Part shown: in pieces, positions 1-5,984 of the stretch | How the letters are laid out: each line of letters begins with the position of its first letter | Numbering within the stretch: position 1 is the first letter of the stretch | Origin: an uncultured Gemmatimonadota bacterium | Lineage (GTDB): Bacteria; Gemmatimonadota; Gemmatimonadetes; Gemmatimonadales; GWC2-71-9 | Reading direction: 5' to 3' | DNA length: 13,124 nucleotides | Assembly: GCA_946480845.1 (NCBI GenBank) | Contig: CAMLLJ010000063.1 | Span: forward strand, 1 to 13,124 | Made by a program: the position numbers and the translations under genes | Notes under the pieces: generated by a model | Database searches by the model: none | What the model was told of the DNA's origin: nothing | What the model saw: only the letters and a program-made list of their open reading frames with translations

Positions 1-1601
1 AGCGGATCCTGCGCATGGTCGACGGCGTGCTGATCCTGGTGGACGCGGCGGAAGGGCCGATGCCGCAGACCCGGTTCGTCACCCGGAAGGCGCTGGCGCT
101 GGGGCTCCGGCCCATCGTCGCCATCAACAAGATCGACCGGGCCGACGCCGAGCCGCTCCGGGTGCACGACGAGGTGCTCGGGCTCTTCATCGACCTCGAC
201 GCCACCCACGAGCAGCTCGACGCGCCGTTCCTCTATACCTCGAGCCGCGCGGGCACCGCCACGCACGAGCTGGAGCAGCCCGGCACCGACCTCGCGCCGC
301 TGTTCGAGACCATCCTGTCCTACGTTCCGGCGCCCACGGGCGATCCCGACGCGCCGTTCCAGATGCTGGTCTCCACGCTCGACTTCTCGACCTTCCTCGG
401 GCGCATCGCCATCGGGCGCATCGAGCGGGGCCGGCTCCGGGTGGGCGACCAGGTGGCGCTGCTGCCCCTGGGCGAGCCGGGCATGGTGTCCGACGAAGTG
501 GTCGAGAAGAACCGGGTGACGAAGCTCTACACCTTCGACGGGCTCAACCGCGTCGAGGTCGAGGAGGCCGAGGCGGGCGACATCGTGGCCCTGGCGGGAT
601 TCGAGGGGATCGAGATCGGCAAGACGGTGACGTCGGTGGATCATCCCGAGCGGCTCGCCGGCATCGCGGTCGAGGAGCCGACGATCTCGGTGGACGTGAT
701 CGTCAACAACAGCCCCTTTGCCGGCCGCGAGGGGAAGTTCGTCACCAGCCGCCAGCTGCGCGACCGGCTCTATCGCGAGCTGGAGCGCAACGTGGCGCTC
801 CGGGTGGAGCCGACCGAGAGCCCCGACACCCACTCCGTCTCCGGCCGCGGCGAGCTGCACCTCGGCATCCTGATGGAGACGATGCGGCGGGAGGGCTACG
901 AGTTCCAGGTCTCGCGCCCGCGGGTGATCACCCGGACCGGCCCCGACGGCGAGCGGCTCGAGCCGTACGAGGAGCTGATGATCGACGTCGCCGAGGAGTA
1001 CATGGGCGCGGTGATGGAGAAGCTGGGGCCGCGCCGCGCCGAGATGATCGAGATGAAGAATCCGGGGCAGGGGATGGTCCGCATGACCTTCCGGATCCCG
1101 GCGCGCGGGCTCTTCGGGTACCGCTCGGAGTTCCTGACCGACACGCGGGGCACCGGGATGATGCATCATCGGTTCCTCGACTACGGCCCGTGGGCCGGTC
1201 CGCTCTCGGGGCGGAAGCGCGGCGTGCTGGTGGCGGACCGGGAAGGCGCGGTGGTGGCCTTCGCGCTCGGCAACCTGCAGGAGCGGGCCCAGATGTTCGT
1301 GTCGCCCGGAGACCAGGTCTACGAGGGCATGCTGGCGGGCGAGAACTCGCGCCCCAGCGATCTCGACGTCAACGTGACCAAGGAAAAGAAGCTGTCCAAC
1401 ATGCGGACCACGGCCTCGGACGAGAACGTCATCCTCGAGCCGCCGCGCCAGATCACCCTGGAGTACGCCCTCGAGTACATCGACGAGGACGAGCTGATCG
1501 AAGTCACCCCGCAGTCGATCCGGCTCCGCAAGCGGCAGCTCGCGGCAACCGATCGCAAGAAGGCCGCCCGGGCCGCCGCCCGGGTCGAGAACGCGTCCTA
1601 G
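1..1601 (+). CDS. typA: Ribosome-associated GTPase TypA/BipA, 5' end cut by window
   Basis: Translational GTPase of the EF-G-like superfamily that binds 70S ribosomes and acts in 50S assembly and stress or low-temperature adaptation (family knowledge). The reading frame is already open at position 3, so the ATG at 15 is internal. The P-loop, switch regions and DxPG motif lie upstream of the window. Counting from that ATG, the G4 motif NKID is at residues 38-41. It is followed by the EF-Tu-like beta-barrel (about 114-205), the [12 protein letters not shown] stretch of domain III (about residue 275), an EFG_C-like domain with [17 protein letters not shown], and the BipA-specific C-terminal domain with [13 protein letters not shown] and [11 protein letters not shown]. 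These motifs run collinear with Escherichia coli BipA through to the end, so the 3' end is intact (stop TAG 1599-1601). About the first 85 residues are missing. The neighbouring acidic ORF follows after 50 nt on the same strand. Confidence 0.97.
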   Translation, partial: RILRMVDGVLILVDAAEGPMPQTRFVTRKALALGLRPIVAINKIDRADAEPLRVHDEVLGLFIDLDATHEQLDAPFLYTSSRAGTATHELEQPGTDLAPLFETILSYVPAPTGDPDAPFQMLVSTLDFSTFLGRIAIGRIERGRLRVGDQVALLPLGEPGMVSDEVVEKNRVTKLYTFDGLNRVEVEEAEAGDIVALAGFEGIEIGKTVTSVDHPERLAGIAVEEPTISVDVIVNNSPFAGREGKFVTSRQLRDRLYRELERNVALRVEPTESPDTHSVSGRGELHLGILMETMRREGYEFQVSRPRVITRTGPDGERLEPYEELMIDVAEEYMGAVMEKLGPRRAEMIEMKNPGQGMVRMTFRIPARGLFGYRSEFLTDTRGTGMMHHRFLDYGPWAGPLSGRKRGVLVADREGAVVAFALGNLQERAQMFVSPGDQVYEGMLAGENSRPSDLDVNVTKEKKLSNMRTTASDENVILEPPRQITLEYALEYIDEDELIEVTPQSIRLRKRQLAATDRKKAARAAARVENAS

Positions 1602-1614
1602 ACGCGCCCTTTTT
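1592..1614 (+). terminator. Possible weak intrinsic terminator at the end of typA
   Basis: CGCGTC (1592-1597) and GACGCG (1601-1606) can form a 6-bp GC stem around a 3-nt loop that contains most of the typA stop codon. CCC and then five T residues (1610-1614) follow. The shape fits a rho-independent terminator, but the stem is short and the T-run starts 3 nt after it, so partial read-through into the acidic ORF is likely. The structure was paired by eye; no energy was computed. Confidence 0.4.
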
Positions 1615-1620
1615 CACCAT

Positions 1621-1648
1621 CCACCACACCTTCCTGGTGGCGGAGGAG
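1621..1648 (+). promoter_or_regulatory. Leader hairpin abutting the ribosome binding site of the acidic ORF
   Basis: GGAGGAG at 1642-1648 is a strong Shine-Dalgarno sequence ending 3 nt before the ATG at 1652, and it decides the start of the acidic microprotein. Just upstream, CCACCA (1621-1626) can pair with TGGTGG (1635-1640) over an 8-nt loop, placing a small hairpin one base before the Shine-Dalgarno sequence. Whether it modulates translation is unknown. Confidence 0.45.
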
Positions 1649-1651
1649 ATC

Positions 1652-1861
1652 ATGCTGGCCTGGGAGACGTCAACGGAAGTCATCGAGATGCGCCGCCGCT
1701 TCGACGAGGATGCGGACGAGTTCGAGGATGGCTTCACGTTCGACGACGAGGAGGACGAGGACCTCGAGGACGACGACGAGGAACTCGATGGGGAAGACGA
1801 TGAGGACGAGGAGCTCGACGACGACATCATCCTCGACGATGAGGACGAAGACGAGCGCTGA
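1652..1861 (+). CDS. Hyper-acidic small protein (69 aa), family not recognised
   Basis: Short ORF of 69 residues, 41 of them Asp or Glu and only 4 Arg, with no Lys. The first 16 residues are of mixed composition (MLAWETSTEVIEMRRR). The rest is almost wholly acidic runs with scattered Leu, Ile and Phe, so it is probably disordered, or folds on a basic or metal-rich partner. The start at 1652 is chosen for its strong GGAGGAG. An in-frame ATG at 1688, 8 nt after GGAAG, would give 57 residues. It lies 50 nt after typA on the same strand and before the tRNA-Ile unit, so co-transcription with typA is plausible despite a weak terminator-like structure between them. No function is assigned. A ribosome- or nucleic-acid-mimic role would be speculation from charge and neighbourhood. 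It is real coding sequence only if this start is used; low complexity makes chance ORFs possible. Confidence 0.65.
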   Translation: MLAWETSTEVIEMRRRFDEDADEFEDGFTFDDEEDEDLEDDDEELDGEDDEDEELDDDIILDDEDEDER

Positions 1862-1872
1862 CCCGGGCCGGG

Positions 1873-1901
1873 TTGCGCCGGCGGGGGCGGGTGGCTATCC
1901 T
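1873..1901 (+). promoter_or_regulatory. Candidate sigma70-type promoter of tRNA-Ile
   Basis: TTGCGC (1873-1878) and TATCCT (1896-1901) are separated by 17 nt. They match the -35 and -10 consensus at 3 and 4 of 6 positions respectively. Transcription would start near 1908, about 15 nt before the mature tRNA. The placement supports it, but short motifs arise by chance. Confidence 0.45.
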
Positions 1902-1922
1902 CCCGTCCCCATACAGTGGTAA

Positions 1923-1996
<74 letters not shown>

Positions 1997-2005
1997 TGAG
2001 ACAGC

Positions 2006-2043
2006 CCGGCTCCGTCCCCCCGCGGACGGGGCCGGACTTTTTT
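2006..2043 (+). terminator. Intrinsic terminator of tRNA-Ile
   Basis: CCGGCTCCGTCC (2006-2017) pairs with GGACGGGGCCGG (2024-2035) as a 12-bp stem with one G-T pair and a 6-nt loop. Two bases and then six T (2038-2043) follow. This is a textbook rho-independent terminator, starting 10 nt after the tRNA. It insulates the tRNA from the gene downstream. Confidence 0.85.
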
Positions 2044-2117
2044 CCGGTGCGGCTCGTCCCGCCGCATGCGCGTTCCGTCCCACCTCGGTGTCCAGGCCCG
2101 CCACTTCGGCGTCCCGT

Positions 2118-2139
2118 TTCCATCCCCCTTCGGATGGAA
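2118..2139 (+). promoter_or_regulatory. Hairpin over the start region of the TPR/DUF1579-like gene
   Basis: TTCCATCC (2118-2125) pairs perfectly with GGATGGAA (2132-2139) around a 6-nt loop. The 3' arm carries the only GGA-type ribosome binding sequence before the ATG at 2143, and also the alternative ATG at 2134. Folding of this 8-bp helix would hide the initiation region. A regulatory role is inference. Confidence 0.35.
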
Positions 2140-2142
2140 CGC

Positions 2143-3096
2143 ATGCCGACCTTGCTCCGCTTCCCGACCTCCGCTGCTGTCGCGCTGGTATTGCTCGCCC
2201 ACCCACTTTCCGCCCAGGCACCGTCGGCCCCCCCTGCCGATCCCGCCGTGGCCCGGGCCGACTCGCTCTACCGCCAGCAGCAGTGGCCCGAGGCCGCCGG
2301 CGCCTACCGGGCCCTCGTGGCCAAGGCGCGCGATCGTGGCCAGTTCTGGTACCGCCTCGGCGTCGCCGAGCACATGCAGGGCCGCTACGGACCGGCCGAG
2401 GCCGCGTTCGACAAGGCGACCAGGTTCACGGCGCCGGGGCCGTCCACTCGCGGGGCCTCGTGGTACAACCTGGCCAGCGCACGTGCCCGGCTCGGCAAGG
2501 CCGACGGGGCATTCCTGGCCCTCGACTCGGCCATCGCGGCCGGCTTCGTCGGGCCCAAGACCATCGCGCAGGATCCCGATCTCGCCGCGCTGCTCACGGA
2601 TCCGCGCATGGCGCAGCGCCAGGAGCAGGTCCGGCTCGCCTTCTTCCCCTGCGACACGATGCCCGCGGCCCGCCAGTTCGACTTCTGGATCGGCGACTGG
2701 GACGTGTATACCCCCGCGAAGCAGCTTGCCGGCACCAACTCGGTGCAGAAGATCCTCGGCGGGTGCGTCCTGCTCGAGAACTGGGAGGGGTCGCTGGGCG
2801 GCTCGGGGAAGAGCATGAACTGGTACAACGTCCAGGCCGGCTACTGGCAGCAGACCTGGGTCGCGAGCGGGGCGTCCCAGCAGGAGTATCGCGAGGGCCG
2901 GCTCGATGGCAGCACGCTCCGGTTCCTGGGCGAGCGGATGACGCCGCAGGGCAAGCTCAACGTGCGCCTCAGCTTCACGCCCCTCGCGCCCAACCGGGTC
3001 CGCCAGCACGCCGAGAACTCGACCGACGGCGGCGCGACGTGGACCACGGTCTACGACTTTCTCTACCTGCGGCAGGGGTCGGGCGAGACACCCTGA
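2143..3096 (+). CDS. Secreted TPR-containing protein with a DUF1579-like C-terminal domain
   Basis: Predicted exported protein of 317 residues. Residues 1-26 form a signal peptide: a short basic start, a hydrophobic core around AAVALVLLA, and a cleavage-like SAQA. Residues 34-130 are helical and Ala-rich with TPR-like spacing (ADSLYRQQQWPEAAGAYRAL, then WYRLGVAEHMQGRYGPAEAAF). A linker DPDLAALLTDPRM (144-156), often seen after TPRs, leads to a C-terminal domain (about 175-310). That domain contains FDFWIGDWDVY, GGCVLLENWEGS, YWQQTWVASG and DGGATWTTVYDFLY, which recalls DUF1579-type beta domains of unknown ligand. ATG 2143 is preferred because GGA lies 4 nt upstream. ATG 2134 would add three residues (MER), and the open frame further upstream crosses the tRNA terminator. 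It stands between that terminator and the kinase gene 65 nt downstream. No enzymatic residues are recognised, and the function is unknown. Confidence 0.88.
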   Translation: MPTLLRFPTSAAVALVLLAHPLSAQAPSAPPADPAVARADSLYRQQQWPEAAGAYRALVAKARDRGQFWYRLGVAEHMQGRYGPAEAAFDKATRFTAPGPSTRGASWYNLASARARLGKADGAFLALDSAIAAGFVGPKTIAQDPDLAALLTDPRMAQRQEQVRLAFFPCDTMPAARQFDFWIGDWDVYTPAKQLAGTNSVQKILGGCVLLENWEGSLGGSGKSMNWYNVQAGYWQQTWVASGASQQEYREGRLDGSTLRFLGERMTPQGKLNVRLSFTPLAPNRVRQHAENSTDGGATWTTVYDFLYLRQGSGETP

Positions 3097-3161
3097 CCGG
3101 GGCGGGGCGTCAACCTTTCGGGGCGATTTCCCGTCTATGTTGGAATGATGGGATCGCCCGC

Positions 3162-4598
3162 ATGAGCCCCGCGCCCGCCCCCGCCGACATCGTCGCCGCC
3201 GCCCTGGGCGCCGACTTCGACATCGAGCGCGAGCTCGGTGGGGGCATGGCCCGGGTCTTCATCGCGCGGGACAACCGGCTGGGCCGCCGGGTGGTGGTCA
3301 AGGTGGTGAGCCGGGAGGCGCTGGCGTTCGACGGGATCGTGCGCTTCCAGCGCGAGATCGAGTTCGCCATCGGCCTGCAGCATCCCCACATCGTGCCCAT
3401 CCTGAGCGCAGGGCACGTCGAGGGGACGCCGTACCTGGTGATGCCCTACGTGGACGGCGCCTCGGTGCGGAGCCTGCTGGCGAGCGGGCCGCTGCGCGTG
3501 GTCGATGCCGTCAGGATCCTGCGCGGCGTGTCGCTGGCGCTCGCCTTCGCGCACGCGCGCGGCGTGGTCCATCGCGACATCAAGCCGGACAACATCCTGC
3601 TGGCCGGCGGGACGCCGGTGGTGGCGGATTTCGGGATCGCCAAGGCGATCGCGGGATCGCGCGGCCCATCGTCACTCCCTGACCCGGGGCTTACCGTGCC
3701 GGGCATGTCGCTGGGCACGCCGACCTACATGGCGCCGGAGCAGATCGCCGGGGAGGCCGGCACAGACCATCGGGCGGACATCTACTCGCTCGGCGTGCTC
3801 GGGTACGAGATGCTTGCCGGAGAGCCGCCGTTCCTGGGCACCCCGCAGCAGCTCTTCGCGGCGCATCTCACTGAAACGCCGGTTCCGCTGTGGGAACGGC
3901 GGCCAGACATGCCGCGGGCGCTCGCCGCCCTGGTGATGGACTGCCTGCGGAAGCAGCCGGCCGACCGGCCGCAGGACGCCGGCGACATCGCCGAAGCGCT
4001 GGACCGGCCGGAGATGCTGAGCGGCGGGTTCGCGGTGACCACCCCCGTGCCGGCACCGGTGCCTGTCCCGCGGAGGCGGACCGCCGCCCTCGCCCTGGTC
4101 CTCCTCGGCCTCATGGTGGCCGCCGGCCTCGTGTGGAGGTCCGGGACCGTCCGGGAGCCTGCGGCGGAGGCAGTGGCCGCGCCGCGCCTCCTCGCCGTCC
4201 TTCCGCTCGTATCGATCGGGCCCGACTCCTCGCAGGCCTACGTCGCCGAGCGCCTGGCGGACCAGCTGACCAGCGCGCTCACCGGGATCCCGGGCCTCAG
4301 TGTGACCTCGCGGACGGCCTCCGCGGCGCTGCAGTCCCGCATTGCGCGGGGCGACTCACTCCCGGCGTCCATGGCGGCCTACATCGAAGGCGCGGTGATC
4401 GACGACGAGGGTTCCCTCAACGTGGCGCTCCGCGCGGTCGATCCGGGCGACGGTCACGCGATCTGGGCGGCCTCCCGCGCGGCACCTGCCGACAGTCTCG
4501 ACGGGCTGCTCGCGCGCGTGGTCGGCGAGGTGCTGGCGGAGATGCGCAGCCGCTTCGCGCCGGACTCGGCGCCGTCAGGACCACCGGCACCACCCTGA
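3162..4598 (+). CDS. Membrane-anchored Ser/Thr protein kinase with a TolB-like C-terminal domain
   Basis: Hanks-type (PknB-like) kinase of 478 residues. The N-terminal catalytic domain covers about 18-285. It has a Gly-rich loop ELGGGMARVF (24-33), ATP-binding Lys47 in VVVK, a Glu in the C-helix around 65-67, and the catalytic loop HRDIKPDN (137-144). It also has DFG (156-158), an activation segment ending GTPTYMAPE (185-193), DIYSLG (206-211) and the conserved Arg269. All key residues are present, so it should be active. A basic RRR and a hydrophobic helix (about 308-325) anchor it in the inner membrane. The outer part (about 341-465) contains LLAVLPLVSIGPDSSQAYVA and an AERLADQLTSAL stretch, typical of the TolB-N/FlgO-like domain often fused to kinases and adenylate cyclases; it may sense envelope signals. 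The start ATG 3162 is the only good one in frame. The open frame upstream runs back through the preceding gene and is noise. It ends 9 nt before the convergent CPXCG gene. Substrates are not evident. Confidence 0.93.
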   Translation: MSPAPAPADIVAAALGADFDIERELGGGMARVFIARDNRLGRRVVVKVVSREALAFDGIVRFQREIEFAIGLQHPHIVPILSAGHVEGTPYLVMPYVDGASVRSLLASGPLRVVDAVRILRGVSLALAFAHARGVVHRDIKPDNILLAGGTPVVADFGIAKAIAGSRGPSSLPDPGLTVPGMSLGTPTYMAPEQIAGEAGTDHRADIYSLGVLGYEMLAGEPPFLGTPQQLFAAHLTETPVPLWERRPDMPRALAALVMDCLRKQPADRPQDAGDIAEALDRPEMLSGGFAVTTPVPAPVPVPRRRTAALALVLLGLMVAAGLVWRSGTVREPAAEAVAAPRLLAVLPLVSIGPDSSQAYVAERLADQLTSALTGIPGLSVTSRTASAALQSRIARGDSLPASMAAYIEGAVIDDEGSLNVALRAVDPGDGHAIWAASRAAPADSLDGLLARVVGEVLAEMRSRFAPDSAPSGPPAPP

Positions 4599-4607
4599 AG
4601 GCCCGGG

Positions 4608-4832
4608 CTATTCCGGCTCGACCAGCACCTCCGCCTCGCCGGCCACGAAGCGGACCTGCACATGCCACGGCCGGCAGCAGACTTCGCAGTCCTGCACGTA
4701 GTCCTGCGACTCACCGCCGCCCGGATCGAGCTGGATGGTGACGATCTCGCCGCACCAGGGGCAGGACACCTCCGCCTCGTCGTCGAGCCGTTCGTCAGCT
4801 TCGCCGCCGAAGGCATTGTGCTCATTCTCCAT
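4608..4832 (-). CDS. CPXCG-motif cysteine-rich small zinc-ribbon protein
   Basis: 74-residue protein with two cysteine knuckles: CPWC (residues 24-27) and CEVCC (49-53) followed by RPW. Between them is a strand-rich segment with DPGGGESQDYVQDC. This is the signature of the Cys_rich_CPXG family (Pfam PF14255 by memory), predicted zinc-ribbon proteins of unknown function. The N-terminal 20 residues are acidic and variable. The start is the only in-frame ATG close to the ribbon; a TATGTT element lies 5 nt upstream and there is no Shine-Dalgarno sequence, which suggests a leaderless or near-leaderless message. It is convergent with the kinase (9 nt between stops) and divergent from the PD40 gene, whose ATG is 41 nt away. 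Zinc binding is inferred from the four Cys; the extra Cys53 is common in the family. Confidence 0.9.
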   Translation of the reverse strand: MENEHNAFGGEADERLDDEAEVSCPWCGEIVTIQLDPGGGESQDYVQDCEVCCRPWHVQVRFVAGEAEVLVEPE

Positions 4833-4845
4833 GCCTGAACATACT
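4816..4845 (+). promoter_or_regulatory. Candidate promoter of the PD40 gene, overlapping the divergent -10
   Basis: TTGTGC (4816-4821) and CATACT (4840-4845) have an 18-nt spacer and would start transcription near 4852, giving a leader of about 22 nt before the ATG at 4874. The minus-strand TATGTT (4843 to 4838) proposed for the CPXCG gene overlaps this -10, so the two promoters would compete. The -35 lies inside the CPXCG coding region. Confidence 0.4.
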
Positions 4846-4873
4846 TGCCCGACCGTCCCGACCCGAGCCGCCC

Positions 4874-5872
4874 ATGCATCGTACCCCGTCCTCCTTCGCC
4901 CTGCTCCTCGCCCTCCTCGCCGGGGCGCCGCGCGCACACGCCCAGACCGGCGGAACGAGCGCCGCCTCCGCCAGCAGTGACACCGCACAGCTGTTCGGCG
5001 CCGGAATCTTCTCGACGGGTGACTACGAGCTTCCCCCGACATTCACGCCGGACGGCCGGACCGCCTATTTCACGGTCAGCACGCCGGTCTACGGGCGCAT
5101 GCGCTTCATACTCGAGACCCGCCGGCGAGGAAACGCCTGGACGACGCCGACCACGGCCGCGTTCTCGGGCCGCTACGACGACGCCGATCCCTACGTGACG
5201 CCCGACGGTTCCCGCCTGTTCTTCCTCTCGAAGCGCCCGCTCGTTCCCGGCGGCGAGCCCCGGAGGGATCTGGACATCTGGGTGATGGAGCGCGAGGGCA
5301 ACGGCTGGGGTGAACCGAAGCACCTGGGCGCGACCGTCAACGGCCCGCAGGACGAACACTACGTGACGATGACGTCGGCCGGTGACCTGTACATCGCCGC
5401 GGTGCGCGACGACAGTCACGGCGCCGGCGACCTGTACCGGGTGCCCAGGGCCGCGGACGGCTGGGGCGCGCCCGAGAACCTCGGGCCCGTCGTCAACGGC
5501 GTGGACAACCATGACACGACGCCGTGGGTCGCGCCCGACGGACGGTACATCATCTTCGCGTCGCGGGGCCGGCCGGACGGGGGCCCCGACCTCGACCTCT
5601 ACATTACGGTTCGCGGCCCCGACGGTGCCTGGACCGCTCCGCGCAATCTCGGCCCGCGCGTGAACTCACGAGCCGTTGAGTATTGCCCCCTCGTTTCTCC
5701 CGACGGGCAGTGGCTCTACTTCACCAGCAACCGCACCTTTGCCGACGGTGACCTCGGGGCGCCGCTCGACGGCGACGAGCTCCGCCGCCGGCTGCGCGGC
5801 CCGGGCAATTCCCTGGGCGATACGTACCGGGTCGGGCTGCCGGCGATCCTGCGTGAATCCGGCGTCCACTGA
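4874..5872 (+). CDS. Secreted PD40/WD40-like beta-propeller protein
   Basis: 332-residue exported protein. Residues 1-23 form a signal peptide ending AHA before QT. The body is a series of PD40-type (TolB-like) blades, each built on a SPDG-like turn: PPTFTPDGRTAYFT (54-67), DPYVTPDGSRLFFLSK (105-120), a degenerate VTMTSAGDLYIAA (164-176), PWVAPDGRYIIFASRG (217-232) and PLVSPDGQWLYFTSNR (272-287). Inter-blade segments repeat W-x-x-P-x-x-L-G-x-x-V-N (for example GWGEPKHLGATVN and GWGAPENLGPVVN). This pattern is common in periplasmic or outer-membrane-associated PD40 proteins that act as binding scaffolds. The C-terminal 40 residues are polar and Arg-rich and may cap the propeller. No enzymatic motif was seen. 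The start is the first ATG after a candidate promoter; no strong Shine-Dalgarno sequence is present. FG-GAP gene follows after 112 nt on the same strand. Confidence 0.92.
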   Translation: MHRTPSSFALLLALLAGAPRAHAQTGGTSAASASSDTAQLFGAGIFSTGDYELPPTFTPDGRTAYFTVSTPVYGRMRFILETRRRGNAWTTPTTAAFSGRYDDADPYVTPDGSRLFFLSKRPLVPGGEPRRDLDIWVMEREGNGWGEPKHLGATVNGPQDEHYVTMTSAGDLYIAAVRDDSHGAGDLYRVPRAADGWGAPENLGPVVNGVDNHDTTPWVAPDGRYIIFASRGRPDGGPDLDLYITVRGPDGAWTAPRNLGPRVNSRAVEYCPLVSPDGQWLYFTSNRTFADGDLGAPLDGDELRRRLRGPGNSLGDTYRVGLPAILRESGVH

Positions 5873-5984
5873 ACCCGGCAATCCACGGGCCCGGGCCACC
5901 CACTCGCCGACACACCGGCACCGTTGCGCGGAACGGAACGTAGGTTGTCCGGGGTGCAATCTTCTTCCCAAACCGAAACCGGGC

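Noticed and set aside
1504..1830. Minus-strand ORF rich in Ser codons opposite the acidic ORF
   Set aside because: It is the antisense image of the GAC/GAG runs of the acidic gene (Asp/Glu codons read as Ser/Leu). It has no ribosome binding site or recognisable domain.
2088..3161. Open frame upstream of the kinase start
   Set aside because: It overlaps a real gene in another frame and gives low-complexity Arg/Pro/Gly sequence. Kinase homology begins only after ATG 3162.
4454..5512. Minus-strand ORF of 352 codons across the PD40 gene
   Set aside because: It is antisense to the PD40 gene and to the kinase end, and a different frame from the CPXCG gene. No domain or start signal was recognised.
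5911..5930. GGCAC...TTGC upstream of the FG-GAP gene as a sigma54 promoter
   Set aside because: The GG and GC elements are 9 nt apart instead of the 12 needed for a -24/-12 promoter.
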